The notes: a model not told the origin generated them from the letters alone. 64,000 nucleotides of DNA from Sycon ciliatum (GCF_964019385.1 NC_088644.1:17668358-17732357); one strand, 5' to 3'; counted from the first letter of the stretch, positions 37,301 to 52,300 are shown. Program-made: numbers and translations.

Positions 37301-40300
37301 ACTTTCGAGGCTATGTTACACAAGGCATCGGGAGAAGCCAAGAATGTTCTGCTTTGTGGTGACTTTAATGTTGATCTGGCCAGTCAATCTCCCACATCCC
37401 AGCATGCCTCCTTGCATGACATCACAACCAGCTTAGGCCTGCATCAACTTGTAAAATCTTCAACGCGCATAACGCTGCAAGGGAGCTGCACTCTATTAGA
37501 TCACGGCTCAAGTCATATCCCCGCCTGATGTGTGTCCAGTTCCGTTCAGCGACCACTGTGCTATTGCAACCAAGATTTGTGTTAAACCAGTGCCGACAGC
37601 ATTGCCTTCTCAGCGACTTTATCGAAACTTCAAGAGAATCGACTTGGCATCACTTCGTATGGATATTTCTTGCGCCAACCTCTGTGAACTTCGTGGGTCC
37701 TGCGACGACATGTGGCAACAGTGGCTGACTAAGGTTGTGCCCATTCTTGATGCTCATGCTCCATTGCGCCACGCGTCTTCCCGACAAAGACAGCATTCAC
37801 CATGGGTCAATGAACATTTGTTCCTGTTGATACGACGACGTAACCACGCTCATCGGAAATGGCTGCAATCTAAGTGCCAGACTGATTACGATGCGTTTAA
37901 AGAAGCCAGGCGTGTCGTGACTCGTATGAACCGTGAATTGAAGACGAATTTTTTCCAGTCTAAGTTCACCAGTGTTCAAGGTAATCCCAGGAAAACGTGG
38001 AAGGTTTTGAACTAGTTATCCGGAAGACAACGTGTTCAATCCATTCCACAATGCTCTGCAAGCAGCATTGGGCGTGTATTTGCTGATGTTGTCAGTGATC
38101 AACAACGAGCACCTGAACTGTGTCTTCCACAGGGCCCAGTGAGACCTAAGGGTTTTACATCCTTCAGTTCGGTGTCAATAGGTTGTGTGCGTAAACTGTT
38201 GGGTTCCTTGGACACCAGCAAAGCGACAGGCAGTGGTGGAATACCCGCATTTCTTCTGAAGTCCTGCGCTGATTTGCTAGCTCCCTCCTTAACATTGATA
38301 TGTAATGCATCTCTTGCTGTTGGTTCTGTGCCGGACGGCATGAAGTTGGCACATGTCACGCCGGTATTCAAGGCTGGAAATCCTCAAGATCCGGGAAATT
38401 ATCGCCCTGTGTCTCTCCTGCTAATTGTGTCGAAGCTGTTAGAACGAATTGTCCATAGACAACTATCCTCATTTCTGGACAAGGAGAATTTGTACCCTCC
38501 CTGTCAGTTTGGCTTTAGACGTCAACATTCAACGGAAGACGCTCTAGTTTTCGTCACGGACACGTTTGTTCGCGCTCGCGATGCCGGACAAATTACTGGT
38601 GCTGTGCTCGTGGATACGTCCAAAGCATTGACAAGGTCAGGCACCAAGTGCTCATTAATGATTTGTTTGAGCTTGGCATATCTGGTTCAGCATTAGTTTG
38701 ATTTGCCGACTATTTGTCCAATCGTCACCAAATAGTGCACATTGCTGAGAACTATAGCCCTCCTTTCCCCTGCATGTGTGGCGTTCCCCAGGGCTCTGTT
38801 CTTGGTCCGCTGCTTTTTGTACTCTATGTTCGTTCGATCCAGTCCATTGTCTCCGAGTTTTGTGTGAAAGTTATTCAATTTGCTGACGATATTCTATTGT
38901 ATGTTTGCGGTACGCAGAAGAATGCGCTTAGCAACTCCCTGTCTGCAGCTGTCTCAGCCATTAGTACCTGGCTGTCAAACCGCAATTTAATTCTAAATGC
39001 CCGAAAGACACAAGTGCTCTTCCTGTCTACGCCATATATTACTGACCACCAATTTGCAGTCTACTGTCATGGAGTGCAGCTCAAGCAAGTGACATGTGCA
39101 AAGTACCTTGGAATACATTTGGACCAGGATCTTTCTTGGAGGACTCAAGTTGATTCTATGGTCACCAAACTTGCCAGTAAAATTGGTATTCTGTTCCGAA
39201 ATCGACACAATATTCCGCTGACTTGCCGAGAAACCTTTGTAAAGTGCCTAGTGTTGCCAGATTTTCTATATGCATCAAATTGTTTTTCCGCTGGCCTTTC
39301 CTTAACCCAGTTAGGTAGGCTTTAACGAATGCTAAAGCGAGCTTTGCGTTCAGGGTACGATACCGTATTATCTCTAATATAAGCACGGTCCTTTATTTTT
39401 TCAATGTACCTCCGCCCCGTGCTATTAATGGAGACGTTCCTTTATTGGAGACTGTTCCATTATTATTTCAACCTCATTTCAGAGGCATGTTGCCATGCCA
39501 AATTCATGTATGACGCAAACATTTCAGGGGTTTTTCGTCGGTACAGATAATGAATTTACACAGTGTGCTTATAATGGAGACTGAGCACTTTATTTTTTGA
39601 ATGCCGCCCCAAGGTGTTCTAATGTTGGAGACGTGCTATTATTGGAGACTGTGCTTACGGTATATTAGAGATAATACGGTACTGGTTTTGTAGCCCATCA
39701 AGCCCTTTATTTGCGAGACTTGGTCTAGATCGTTTGGCATCCATGTATTGCAAGAAATTACTGTATCTGACGTGGCGCTGTTTGGAAGGCCGCTGTAGTG
39801 TCACATTAAGTCAAATGTTCGAGCGTTTTTAAAAATAATGGTCTTGCAACGCGCAGCCTTGTATCACGCACTCTTAAGTTGCCCATGCTCAGAACTGCCT
39901 TTGCCCGTCATGGCGCTTCCTTCCAATGTGCTAAGCTGTGGAATGATGTGCACCCTCTAGCTCGCTGTGTAGATAACTCCGCCCGTTTTAAGAAACTGTT
40001 ACCCCAATGCCTTGCTTTTTCACGCTAGTACTTATGACTTTCAGCTATGCACGCTAGTACTTATGACTTTCAGCTATGCAAAATGCGAACATGATCACCT
40101 ATCCAATACCGGTAGTCTATTATATTAATTATTCATATCTTTTTGCATCTTTCCCTCGAGTGGGTCTATTGTTATTAGGCAATTGTCTGTTATAGTCACC
40201 ACTATAAATAAAAATCCAATCCAATCCAATCCAAAAGATATCAATTTCGCCTGTTTGTACTGGTGTTTCGAGCCCTCCATAAGTTATGCAGTCCACTGCT

Positions 40301-43300
40301 CTCGACCTGCTTCCTCCCTCGCACTGCCACTTCACAAACCTCAGCCCATACACGCTCTCAGTCCACTTTGTCACTTAGTCTTCCTTTAGTTTCTCGCCGC
40401 TATGGTTTATACTCGCTTAGCTTTCTTGGTTCCGATCGTTGAACACGCTTCCTGCTGATATTCGCACAATCCCCTTGCTCAGAAACTTCCGTTCATCTAT
40501 TCAACAATTCATAGGGTACCCTGTAAAAAGGCCCTAGGCCTGTGGGACTGCCCTATTCAAAATTTAATAATAATAATGGTCCCTGGTTCGAGTCCTGGTG
40601 GTGACAGTCAATTTTTTCTTCAGATTTTTCCCGTTTGTCTCTTTCCCTCAAACCAGTTAATATTTTATGACTTGGGGCTCCCTGCGTGCTAGTTTGTACG
40701 TGAAGTGTGTGGGTTACAGCGAGGGCTGCGTCCCACCCGCCTGTGTGGATTCACAGGAAGCGTGAGTTACGAAGTCTGAAGAAAATGTTGAACGGCCTCT
40801 GCTGGGATGACGACTACACCTTAGCTCAGTGGTTAGAGCATCGCTGGCTACAAGCGAGGGTCCCTGGTTCGAGTCCTGGTGGTGACAGTCAATTTTTTCT
40901 TCAGACTTTTCCCGTTTGTCTCTTTCCCTCAAACCAGTTAATATTTTATGACTTGGGGCTCCCCGCGTGCTAGTTTGTACGTGAAGTGTGTGGGTTACAG
41001 CGAGGGCTGCGTCCCACCCGCCTGTGTGGATTCACAGGAAGCGTGAGTTACGAAGTCTGAAGAAAATGTTGAACGGCCTCTGCTGGGATGACGACTACAC
41101 CATAGCTCAGTGGTTAGAGCATCGCTGGCTGCAAGCGAGGGTCCCTGGTTCGAGTCCTGGTGGTGACAGTCAATTTTTTCTTCAGACTTTTCCCGTTTGT
41201 CTCTTTCCCTCAAACCAGTTAATAATAATAATAATTTTATACAAATAACCTACGTGGAGATAATAATTTTAATATAGCTATGAATAGGATGAAGGCCGCA
41301 GACATCACGCAACTACGTTACTTGTTTGACATGTATTACTGTGTATTTTATAACAAAAATATTATTGAAAACCCAGAATCGATTTTCTCGTTCCTATCAT
41401 CAGTGGGAAAAAACGGAACTAAGGATACAACCAAAGAAACTGAAGTTAAGTACTGTAAATAGAAAGGTGTTAGAAATAACATCAAGATACAAGTGCAATA
41501 AAACCACTAGAGGAAACGCAAAAAAGGTAACAAGATTACATAACCAAAGGCGAGAAGGCACTGAACGAAGTGTCAACCTACGAATACAACTTCAGTGCAA
41601 CAATGTGCTCTTTCTGCTTACACAAAACACTGGCTTATGAATACGTATACAAACTGCCTCTAGGACTTTCAACTGTTGGACATAACGCGCACGACACAGT
41701 ACAGAAAAATGAGAGTCATCATACACACCAAGACAGTCAGGACGAGATAACAAGTGTAGATACACAGCTGACTTCTTACGATCAACACATTCATCCACCT
41801 CATCTCTGTGATCGAATCCATGTGTTCAATGCATTCTAGGTTGCTAACATAACAAACCAGACCAGACACGGTATGGACTCATGATTGTATGTAGGTGTGA
41901 ACAAGTTAGTTTCTGGCAATGTTGTGGTGTTTGGTTTCCGCCCAACATTGTCGATCTGCATGTTTGCACTAGCGTGCAGCTGAACCAACGCAGCCAAACC
42001 AACGTGCCTTGCAATGCTTTGCTAGGCTTTTCTTTCACTGTATCTTTTTGGTCACATATAATACCGTACACTTTTCTTACTCAACAGAATCTTAGAACGA
42101 AGAAGGAACGGTCGGTTGTTGTCTTTGGCGGTGTGTCGGATCATAGTGCATGCTACTAGGCGCCATTCGGTTACAGCACTTTTTGGTGCCGAAACCCGGG
42201 ACTCAGGAGTTTGTGTTGTAACTCGGAATAGTCGGGCGAATTGGGTAGCAGTGCGAGATGGCCAAAGTCGAATGCTTCTTGAGACCGTTCCGCGGGGGTC
42301 GGGACGACCTGAGCGAATTCTGGGCGAAGTTCTCAGTTGTCGCGGACTTGCAGAAGTGGGACTCGGACGAAAAGAAGATGGCGAATCTACCGCTCTATCT
42401 CGAGGGTGAGGCGTTCACCGTGTGGAACGAGATGGCGGCAGCGGATAAGAAGAAGCCGGCCGATGTGAAAGCGAAGCTGACCGCCGCTTTTGGGATGGCA
42501 CCGGATCAAGCATACTCGATGTTTACGTCCAGGATCTTGCGAGGAGACGAGTCGGTGGACAACTTCGCAGCGGACTTGAAGAGGCTTCTCACCTTGTCTG
42601 GTGAGCAGGTTGATGCTGATGGGAAGAATAAAATAGTGATCGGGCAGTTTCTCTCCGGGCTCCCCTCTCAGTTTGCGAAGGAGCTCCGTATGAGTGGAAA
42701 AACGGACACCATCGACGATTGCGTGGAGTACGTCAGGCGGCTTAGAAGCGTGGAACGATCGATGAAGCCCGGTGTGGCAGCAGTGAGCTACGGTGCTCTA
42801 GACGATCGGGCTCCATCAGGCTCTTCCAGGATGACCGCTGCAGCAGGTGTAGGTCGCGACTCCGCAAGACGTGTCCTGTGTTACAAGTGTGGTCAAGTTG
42901 GCCACTTCAAGCGGAACTGCCCTGCGAGCACTAGTAGTGGTACCGGTAGCCACAAGCAAGCCAAACACAGTCAGCTGACGTGTTTATTCTGCGACGAGGC
43001 TGGGCATATGATGAGAGATTGTTCGGAGTTCAAGGCCTTCAAGCAGAAGAAGCAGCGGGGTGGGAGTGCAGCCGCTGCTCCTGTGCACTCTGGTGATCAT
43101 GGTGACTCCAAGGTGTTATGCCTGAGCAGTGGAGGTGACAGTCTGCCACGGATCTTTGTGGACATCAAACGGTCCGGCGGTCCAAGCAAGCGTGTAGTAG
43201 CTGCTGTGGACACCTGTGCATCCCGCTCCCTTGTAGCTAGCGCCCTGGCAACCGACCTAGCTTTGGATATCAGGCCTACGTCATCGACAATTAATGCGAT

Positions 43301-46300
43301 CGATGGCAGTCCGGTGGATGTCCGTGGCGTCGTGGAGTGTACAATCTCACGGCTGGATAGTGCTGTGGTTCGCCTACGTGAGACCGAGACTGACATGCTG
43401 GTGGTGGACGACCTGTCTGTCGTGGAGGCTGATGTGCTGATTGGAGTTAACAGCATCGCGACTCTGGGTGGTGTGCATATGCAGTATGACGCAGGAGAAC
43501 TGGTGGGGGTTGTATTCGGGACCGTCAATGCTGCATGCCAATTGGTGCTGGCGTCGAGCACCCCAGATGAGCATCCATCACGCCCCGAGTCGGAAGCACG
43601 AGCCGTCGCTGAAGACTTTCACCACGCGGACGTGGAGAAGCTCAGCAATGGCGATGTTGTGCTGCGGGCATCAGATATGATCCTCCGGTGGAGTACGGCT
43701 GACAAGGCGTGGGAGGTGCAGTGGCAATGGGCGGACAAGACGGAGCCGACTACGTGCATCGGGTCAGGCCTTGGAGAGTACCCACGATCCAAGCTCTCCA
43801 AGGAGCAGGAACAGCTATTTGGAGATGAGGTTGAAAAATGGCTCGGCAACGGCTGGCTAGTGAAGCATGACGTCGAGAAGCATGGTGAGCCGAGATGTGT
43901 GCTGCCTCTGCTCGCTGCTACGCAGGAGCATAAGGCATCAACGCCAGTTCGGCCCTGCCTCGACTACCGGCTCCTCAACCAGAAGCTGACGTCGCACCCT
44001 GGCACCGACGCTCCGGCATGTGGCGAGACGCTACGGAGGTGGCGTCAAGCGGGCGTTCCGCAAGCGTATCAGCTGCTGGATATCAGCAAAGCGTACCTAA
44101 AGGTACGCATTCATCCCGATTTGTGGCGTTATCAGTGCGTGGTGTGGCGTGGCGAAGTGTACGTCCTGGAGCGGATGGGCTTCGGGCTGTCCGTGGCTCC
44201 AAAGGCAATGGACTTGATCGTGAAGTGGGCCACGCGTGATCTCGCTGGCGTAGACAACTATGTGGATGATCTCTACGTCCCAGAGCAGCTCGTCGACCGC
44301 ACCAAGTCGCGGCTCCTGGAGTATGGCCTACCAACCAAACCGGCTGAGCCAGCCGTGAGTGCGCGTGTGCTAGGTCTGCAACTTCAGGCTGATGACGAGG
44401 GGAGTGTGTCGTGGACGCGTCGCGAAGGTGTGTCTCTACAGCTACCCGACAAACCAACGAAGCGCGAACTGTTTAGTTGGTGTGGCAGAGTGATTGGGCA
44501 CTACCCTGTGTGTGCCTGGCTGCGCCCATCGTGTTCGTATGTCAAGCGCCTTGCCTGCACGTCAGAGGTGGCATGGGATCAGGCTGTACCGGATGCTGTC
44601 TTGAAGTGTTGCCGCGACATTGTTCACCGCCTGTGCAATGATGATCCCGTTAGCGGAGTGTGGTACGCTGACCCAACGATGGGTACGTGGCGAGCGTATT
44701 GTGACGCGTCCAACCTGGCAATTGCCACGGTGCTCACGCAGAATGGCAAGGTTGTCGAGGATGGTTCATGGTTGCGAGACAAAGCAGACAAGCGTCATAT
44801 CAATGTGGCGGAGCTCGAGTCGTCTCTGAAGGCGCTGGATCTGGCCATCCGGTGGGACGTCAAGAACCTGACCATCGTGACCGACTCGAAGACGGTTGCT
44901 GGTTGGTTGCGCTCGGTCTCGCAGAATACTCATCGCGTGAAGGTCGGGGGTCTCCACGAGTCTCTCGTCCGTCTCCGCCTGCAGGTGTTTCAGGACACTG
45001 TGGCTGCTGCTGGCATGACGGTGTCCGTGGAGTGGGTCCCCTCGGAGTCGAACGTTGCAGATCGGCTCACCCGCGTGCCGACCTCATGGCCTCCCTGTCG
45101 GGAGGAAGCAGGTGAAATCGCAGCAGCGCTACCAGCAAGCTCTATGAAGGGGCCAACGTCGATGCGGTCTATCCGCGGGTGCCAAGCGGTAGATGCGGAC
45201 GTGCAGCTGACGGTGACACAGCTACAGGATGGAAAGCAAGTGACGAGCCAGCTGTACAAGAAATCAAAGGGTCAGCTGCGTGTTATTGATGGCGTCCTGT
45301 ACCTCAGTCGTGTGGACCCCGTCGATGGTGATGTGATCGTACCGGTCCTGCCTACTGCACTGCAGAGTGAAGCCGTCGGTGCTGCTCACCGCAACACCGG
45401 ACATGGTAACTGGGAGACCATGTGGGGCAGTCTTCGGAAGTGCTGTCATTTCCCACAGATGGCGCAACGCTGCCAGGAAGTCGTCCGAGACTGCGGGACG
45501 TGCCATGCAGCGAACCCGTCGCGAGGAGAGCCCAACCCTCCAGCCGCGAGAAGCGACCTACCAACCAGGCCGTGGGAAGTCATCCAGATTGATACGTTAG
45601 AGCTGGGACCCAGCCGCAGTAGTTCCTACCATTGTGTCCTCGTGTGTGTGGACATGTTCACACGGTGGGTGGAAGTCGTACCCCTAGCCCGCCATGATGG
45701 TGTCAGTGTCGCGGAGGCGCTTATTGGTATTTGCACCCGGTTTGGCTCACCAAGCGTAATTCGATGTGACAACAGCACGGAGTTTGTTAACTGTGTGGTG
45801 TCGTCTCTGCTATCGATATTCGGCGTACATGTGAGGCATGGAGCTGTGCGCCACCCTCAGAGCCAAGGGGGAGCCGAGCGCTTCAATCGCACGCTGCTGG
45901 TGTAGCGTGGCCCAAGTGGTTGGGCACACAACAACCAACAAGTCTCACCAGAGCAAGGAGAAGTTTGAAGAAATGAAGGATGATCTTTCTTCAGAGACAG
46001 AGCTTTTTATATGTGCCAAGACTAAGAGAGTTCAGGTTTCACATAACAACGAGCAACGGTTTAGACCAATCAGGAGATAGAGAGATGGCACAGATTCGGC
46101 CAATCAGAAGACATGTATTGGAAGAAAGTAAAGAAAAAAGGAAAGCTTCTGAAAAAGGTAGGTTCGAACTTCACATGCAAAGGATACTAGTCCTATTACT
46201 GTACAGGTTTTAACACACCAAGCTACAGTGACACAGGCACTAGACTACAATGCAACAGGTACAAGGTTGAAGAATCTGCATGCTCTACATGGCCCCCTCC

Positions 46301-49300
46301 CAGATTGAATCACGTCCTCGTGATAAGGTGAATATTGTAAAAATAAAAATAATGAAACGAAAGAACCCAAGGAAGAAGCTATATAAACTGTGTGTTAAAT
46401 GCCAACCCAACACTATATATCTAAAAAAAACTCAAATCTCAATCTCTCAAATCTTCACGAGAAAATTGTACATATCAATTGTTCTTGGCTCTCATTGACG
46501 GTATCGCACCGGCCTCTGGAGATTTGCCCGATTGCGTAAGTTATACCCACCTGCCTGTGGCATGATCGGAACGGCCGGCACAACGGGAGCTGCCGGAACA
46601 GCCGGGACTGGAACAGCCGGAACTGGAACAGCTGGAACTGCCGGAACTGGAATAACCGGAACTGCCGGAACCGGAACAGCCGGAACTGCGTCTTGCACGT
46701 AATCAATTAGCGCCGGTTGAGGTAGGTGTGCTGGCACTGGAGCGTGCTGCTCCTCCGGTACTTGAGTCGTTGACTTGAGCCGGTTGATGTGCACCACCTG
46801 GAGTTTCCCTGTATCACAGTGCTCAATCCTGTACACCACGTCATCGATCACCTCGACAACTCGATACGGCCCGGTCCATGGCTTGAGGAACTTCTTTGTG
46901 TTGCCTGCTTTCACAGCTGGGTTGTGTAAGCGCACCTTGTCATTGATCGCAAACCGTGGCTTGGTCGTCTTTGCATCATAGTAGTCCTTCTGACGTTTCT
47001 GTGCCTTAGCGCCAGCTGATCGAGCGTGAGAGAATGCCTGCTGCAAGGAGATCTCGAGACCAATCATATAGTCAGGTACAGATTTGACATGTTCTCTGGA
47101 GTCGTTAAACATAATATCCACTGGCAACTTAAGCTCTCTGCCGAACATCAATCTAGCTGGGGTTTCCTTGGTTGAACTATGTACGCTACTACGATACGCC
47201 AGTAAACAGCGTTGAATATGCAGATCCCAGTCATTGTGATTGGCATTGACTCTGGCACTCAGCATGTTCTCAAGTGTACGATTCATCCGTTCAACTAAAC
47301 CATCACTAGAAGGATGATATGGAGTCGTGCGTGTCTTCTTCATATCTAACAGTTCACAGATGGATTTGAACAAATTTGACTCAAATTGCGCACCTTGATC
47401 AGTGTGGATAGACAGTGGCACACCGTAGCGACAAATGAAACCATCAATCAGTGCCGAAGCTATTGTCCTAGCAGTCATATCCGGGATGGCAAACGCTTCT
47501 ACCCACTTCGTGAAATAATCAGTAATCACAACAATGTAGAGGTTACCTCGATTTGTTCTGGGCAGTGGTCCCATGATGTCCATAGCGACACGTTGCAGCG
47601 GAAATGATGGTTGGTCCACCTTCATCGGAGCGCGAGCGGTTGGTGCTGGGGTACGCCTAGCTGAACAAAGCGCACACGCCTTGCAATGCAGCTCAATGTC
47701 AGACGACATAAAAGGCCAATAGAATCTAGCTTTCACCTTCTCTAGAGTACGTTCAGTAGCGAGGTGGCCACCACTACACTCATTGTGCATCCCAGTCATA
47801 ATTCTCTGTCGCAAACTGACAGGTACAACAAGTTGCAGAAATGAGTTGCTACCATCTACTGAAGTGTACGTACGATACAGTAAGCCATCTTGCAGAACAA
47901 GCCGTTTCCACTGACTCCACAGACGTATCAAGGTTAATGATGCTCCTTTCATAGCACTATCACTGCGTTTAGGCCTGTCTAACAATGCTTGTTGCCAACC
48001 AATCATGCAGTCAATGTCACTGTCTTCCGCTTGAGCTCTGCGAATATCTTCTGCACTAAAAAAATCTGCCCAATTGCTTCCAAGTAAATTGCTATCATCA
48101 TTCGCATGTTCTGCAGGTTGTGATTCAGAGTCAACATTACCCACGTATGCTTGATGTCCAGAATCCTGCGTCAATGCATCACCAGCTGCTGTATCCGGAG
48201 AGACTGATGGCACGGCTGTAGGGACAGGAATGGAAGACTGGGAAGGACAGACAACAGTAATATTTGGATCCATTACTGAAGGCTCGGCAGTGGCCGATGC
48301 AGGATGCTCCGAATTGTCCGCAGGTTGGCTATGGAACCGTGACAATGCATCTGCGTTGGCATGCTGAGTACCTCTACGGTGGACAGTTGTGAAATCGAAC
48401 GCTTCTAGTTTCTCCAACCATCTCGCCAGGATACCTTCCGAATCCTTGAAAGACTTCAACCAGAGAAGGGCTTTGTGATCGGTTCGCAAGGTAAAGTTTG
48501 CACCCAGCAAATAATGTTTGAAGTATTGCACAAAGAAGACCACTGCATACATCTCACGCCGAGTTGTGCCGTAGCGACGTTGGCTCTTACTAAGTGAACT
48601 ACTAGCATACGCAATTACCTGCTCTCTGCCCTGATCGTCAACCTGCGATAGAGTTGCACCAATACCAGTGTCAGAAGCATCCGTGTCCAGGATAAACTTG
48701 CGGGATGGATCCGGGTACGTCAGGACAGGGAATGACGTGAGCTTCTGCTTCAGGATATCGAACGCTTGCTGACACTCATCCGTCCACGAAAAGCTTGCCT
48801 GTTTCTGCATTAGCTTGTAGCGGTGCTGCAATTGTCGCGAAGTCCTTGATGAACCGCCTGTAGTAGGAAGCAAAACCTACAAATCGACGAACCTCGGTTG
48901 CAGAGCTAAGTGGTTTGAGACTGGTGACCGAACTGCAATTCTTGGGATCAGGGCTCACACCACCTCCCTTGAACACATGCCCAAGATACGTAACCGACTT
49001 GCTCAGAATCTGGCACTTACGAGGCTTGACCTTCAAACCTGCTGCCCGGAATTTTTCAAACACTAGGCGCAATCTAACCAGATGTTCTTGAAATGTTTTC
49101 GAGAAAGTTATGGTGTCATCTATGTACGCTGAACATACGCTTGGCACAAGATCACCCAGAACCATGGTCATCAGGCGCTGGAAAGTTGCTGGGGCATTGC
49201 ACAACCCAAATGGCATGACTTTCCATTCAAACAATCCAAATGGAGTGACAAATGCTGATTTCGCCCTTGCTGCATTAGTTAGCTCTACCTGCCAGTAACC

Positions 49301-52300
49301 GGATGCAAGATCTAAGGTTGTGAAATACTGTGCGTCACCCATGTTGTCTATCGCATCATCAATCCGCGGAATGGGGAATGCGTCTCTGACAGTTACAGCA
49401 TTGAGTTTGCGATAATCGACACATAGTCTAATAGCTCCATCAGGCTTCCGAACAACAACAATAGGGGCTGCCCAAGGACTGTTGGAAGGATCGACTAAAC
49501 CCTCAGCTAAAAGCTGCTCAACATGTTCACGAACCTCATTGGCATGGTGAAGCGGCAATCGTCTAGGGGCTTGGCGAATAGGCTGGCTGCTAGTGGTCTC
49601 GATGTCGTGTTTGGCAACACCGGTAGAGCCAAGATCCATTGCTCCCGTTGAAATTATGTCGCTGAACTCCGAGAGAAGAGACCTGACGGCTGCTGCCTCT
49701 TCTGTATCGAGATGACTAAGGTCAAACAACTCAACAGGGTCAGAACACATTTCAGCAGCATTACAGCTTTCAGCCGTACAATCACGCTCATCCGCGGCTT
49801 CTGCGGCTTTCTCAACAAAGCAAGATTCGAACATGCCAACAACTGTACCCTTGTTTATAGTGACAGGCCGTGGTAGCAGGTTCTGCAACCTGACAGGAAC
49901 AGTACTGTTCTCACTCACGGTCGTGACCACTCTAGCTGCACTGACACAAAATTTATCTACGAACGACTCTGTTGGCTCTACCATTCCGCAAGATGGAGAC
50001 ATAAACTCAGTGTCACGTAATCTACCTTGCGTTATCAACTGAGAATAGCCCTGTAGAACAACAGATTCAGCCAATTGCACTGGAATGGGGTCTCTTTCCA
50101 CTCTCTGACATGAAAGGTGCTTGGGCCCAACTCCCTGTGTTAATGGAAGGGTCTGATTGCTCAAGCGCAGACAGCCTTGTCCCAGATCCATAATACAACC
50201 GTGCCTACGGAGGAAGTCTATGCCTAATAGTACGTCAGGCTCAATGTTCGCAACTACCATAGTGTGCTGAAGTTGGAGGCTGCCAAACTCTAGCTGCACA
50301 TCCACCGCTCCTTCCACAGTCACGCCACTGCCATCAACACTTCGGACTGATGTAGAAATTTTGTTTAATTTTATATGCTTATGTCGTTGATAGAATGCTG
50401 AGCTGACAAACGAAATCGAACTTCCAGAATCAACTAACATGTGGACATCAGTTATGCATATTGAACTTACTTTGCCGATAACATACTGGCAACTGTCAAC
50501 AGCAACGGAATGGCATACTACATCGGAAGGCGCGGCGGGCAGCACTTCCGGGCCATGGTGGTTTGGAGCTGACTCTGGACCCTCTATGCCAACTCCCGGC
50601 CGTTTCCCGAAGGGCGCTGACGTTGTCCCCGGGGTGGAGGTGCAGTCGGGCAGTACGCAATCAGATGTTCGGCACTCCCACAATGGTAACAGCGGCGCTG
50701 TTGTTGGGGTTGCTGCTGGGGTTGCTGCTGCGGTCGCTGCAAAGATGACAGAGCGGTTTCCAATCGTTCCATCCTTACTAATAAGGCATCCAAACGATCT
50801 TCCCTGGCAGCACAGACAGCCGCGGCCACTGGCTGAGACGCACTAGTAGTAGCGTCCGCTTGGAGTATGGCAAGTGCTCGAAGTCCTTGCTGCAGTGCCT
50901 GGTCAAGAGTTCGGGGGTCTTGGCGACGTACCTCCATGCGCAACTCTCTGCTGTCCAGACCTTCAATGAATTGGTCACATGCCAGCTGGTCCTGCACGAG
51001 GTTTGGCAAGGTAGGGTACGCTCTGCGAGACAATCGGCGAATCACCTCGCAGTAATCAGACAACGCCTCCTCACCTCGCTGTCGTCTGGCCTTCAATTCC
51101 GCTCTGTGGAGGTCGGTCCTGACGGGTGGAGCAAACCGACCCTCCAGAGCTACCAGTAATTGCTGAACATCCTGGCGTGTCGCGACAGGAAGCGACTGGT
51201 AGTAGCACTGCGCATTATCTATCAAGTACAACGGGATGTACTGTGCCTGGTCCTGCGGCGTCCACTGATTAACCAGGCAAACTTGAGTGAAGTGGTCACG
51301 CCAAGTAGTCCAGTCCGAGGCTGCTCCACCATCAAAACGTTCCGGAGTTGCCCATGGCCGGATGGGTCGAACGGGAGCTGGCTGGGCGGGCTGAACTGGC
51401 TGGGCGGGCTGAACTGGCTGGGCGGGCTGAACTGGCTGGGCTGGCTGCACTGGCTGGGCGGGCTGAACTGGCTGTGCTGGCTGGGCTGGCTGAACTGGCT
51501 GGGCTGGCTGAGCTGGCTGAACTGGCTGGGCTGGCTGAGCAGGCTGGGCAGGACGGGGCGGCTGGGCCGGCGGTACTTGCTGGTTAGGCTGTGCTTGGGC
51601 CATTCCGAACCAGGAATCACTTCACATTGTCACAACAACAAAAACATGGCATGAAAAAAAACCCGAAACATCCTCCGCTGCCACCAGTTGTAGCGTGGCC
51701 CAAGTGGTTGGGCACACAACAACCAACAAGTCTCACCAGAGCAAGGAGAAGTTTGAAGAAATGAAGGATGATCTTTCTTCAGAGACAGAGCTTTTTATAT
51801 GTGCCAAGACTAAGAGAGTTCAGGTTTCACATAACAACGAGCAACGGTTTAGACCAATCAGGAGATAGAGAGATGGCACAGATTCGGCCAATCAGAAGAC
51901 ATGTATTGGAAGAAAGTAAAGAAAAAAGGAAAGCTTCTGAAAAAGGTAGGTTCGAACTTCACATGCAAAGGATACTAGTCCTATTACTGTACAGGTTTTA
52001 ACACACCAAGCTACAGTGACACAGGCACTAGACTACAATGCAACAGGTACAAGGTTGAAGAATCTGCATGCTCTACACTGGGTCTTATCCGCAAAGTGGT
52101 CGAGTACAGCAGCGATTGGCAGACAGAGCTGAGCATGCTGCTCTACTACTACAGGGTGCGGCCGCACAGTGCTACTGGGATTTCGCCATGCGCCGCAATG
52201 ATGGGATGGGAACCACGCAACCTCCTGGTCGAGCGCGAGGAAGAAGACCTCAGTTTGTCAAGCTGGGTTGAAAGCTTGGCAGAGAAGACGGCACGTGTGC

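Larger units (their letters stand above)
35877..40235 (+). mobile_element. LINE 2 (non-LTR retrotransposon), degraded
   Basis: ORF1 and a frameshifted ORF2, a MITE inserted near its end (39363-39679), then a 3' tail with a 36-bp direct duplication near 40024-40082 and a short array of ccaat repeats at 40212-40234 after aataaaa, typical of simple-repeat LINE ends. Confidence 0.8.
40578..41240 (+). mobile_element. tRNA-derived SINE in tandem, 281-bp unit
   Basis: About 2.4 copies with a 281-bp period (cctggttcgagtcctgg at 40582, 40863, 41144). Each complete unit has a tRNA-like head, then a common tail (cagtcaattttttcttcag) and ends in a TAA/ATA repeat at 41221-41235. Only a few bases differ between units. 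Confidence 0.75.
45901..52077 (-). mobile_element. Inner Ty3/Gypsy retrotransposon
   Basis: 6.18 kb with 389-bp LTRs (45901-46289, 51689-52077) that look identical, and a 4-bp target duplication ctgg. On the minus strand the primer-binding site is TGGTGGCAGCGGAGGA beside the 5' LTR, and a gggaggggg purine tract precedes the 3' LTR. Inserted into the integrase of the outer element, in opposite orientation. Confidence 0.93.

Noticed and set aside
40813..40890. Functional tRNA gene
   Set aside because: The anticodon loop lacks U33, the stems have mismatches, and the unit is embedded in a repeated SINE body.
51222..51654. Trp/Leu/Gly-rich repeat ORF on the plus strand
   Set aside because: Antisense of the PAQPVQ repeats in the inner element's Gag.
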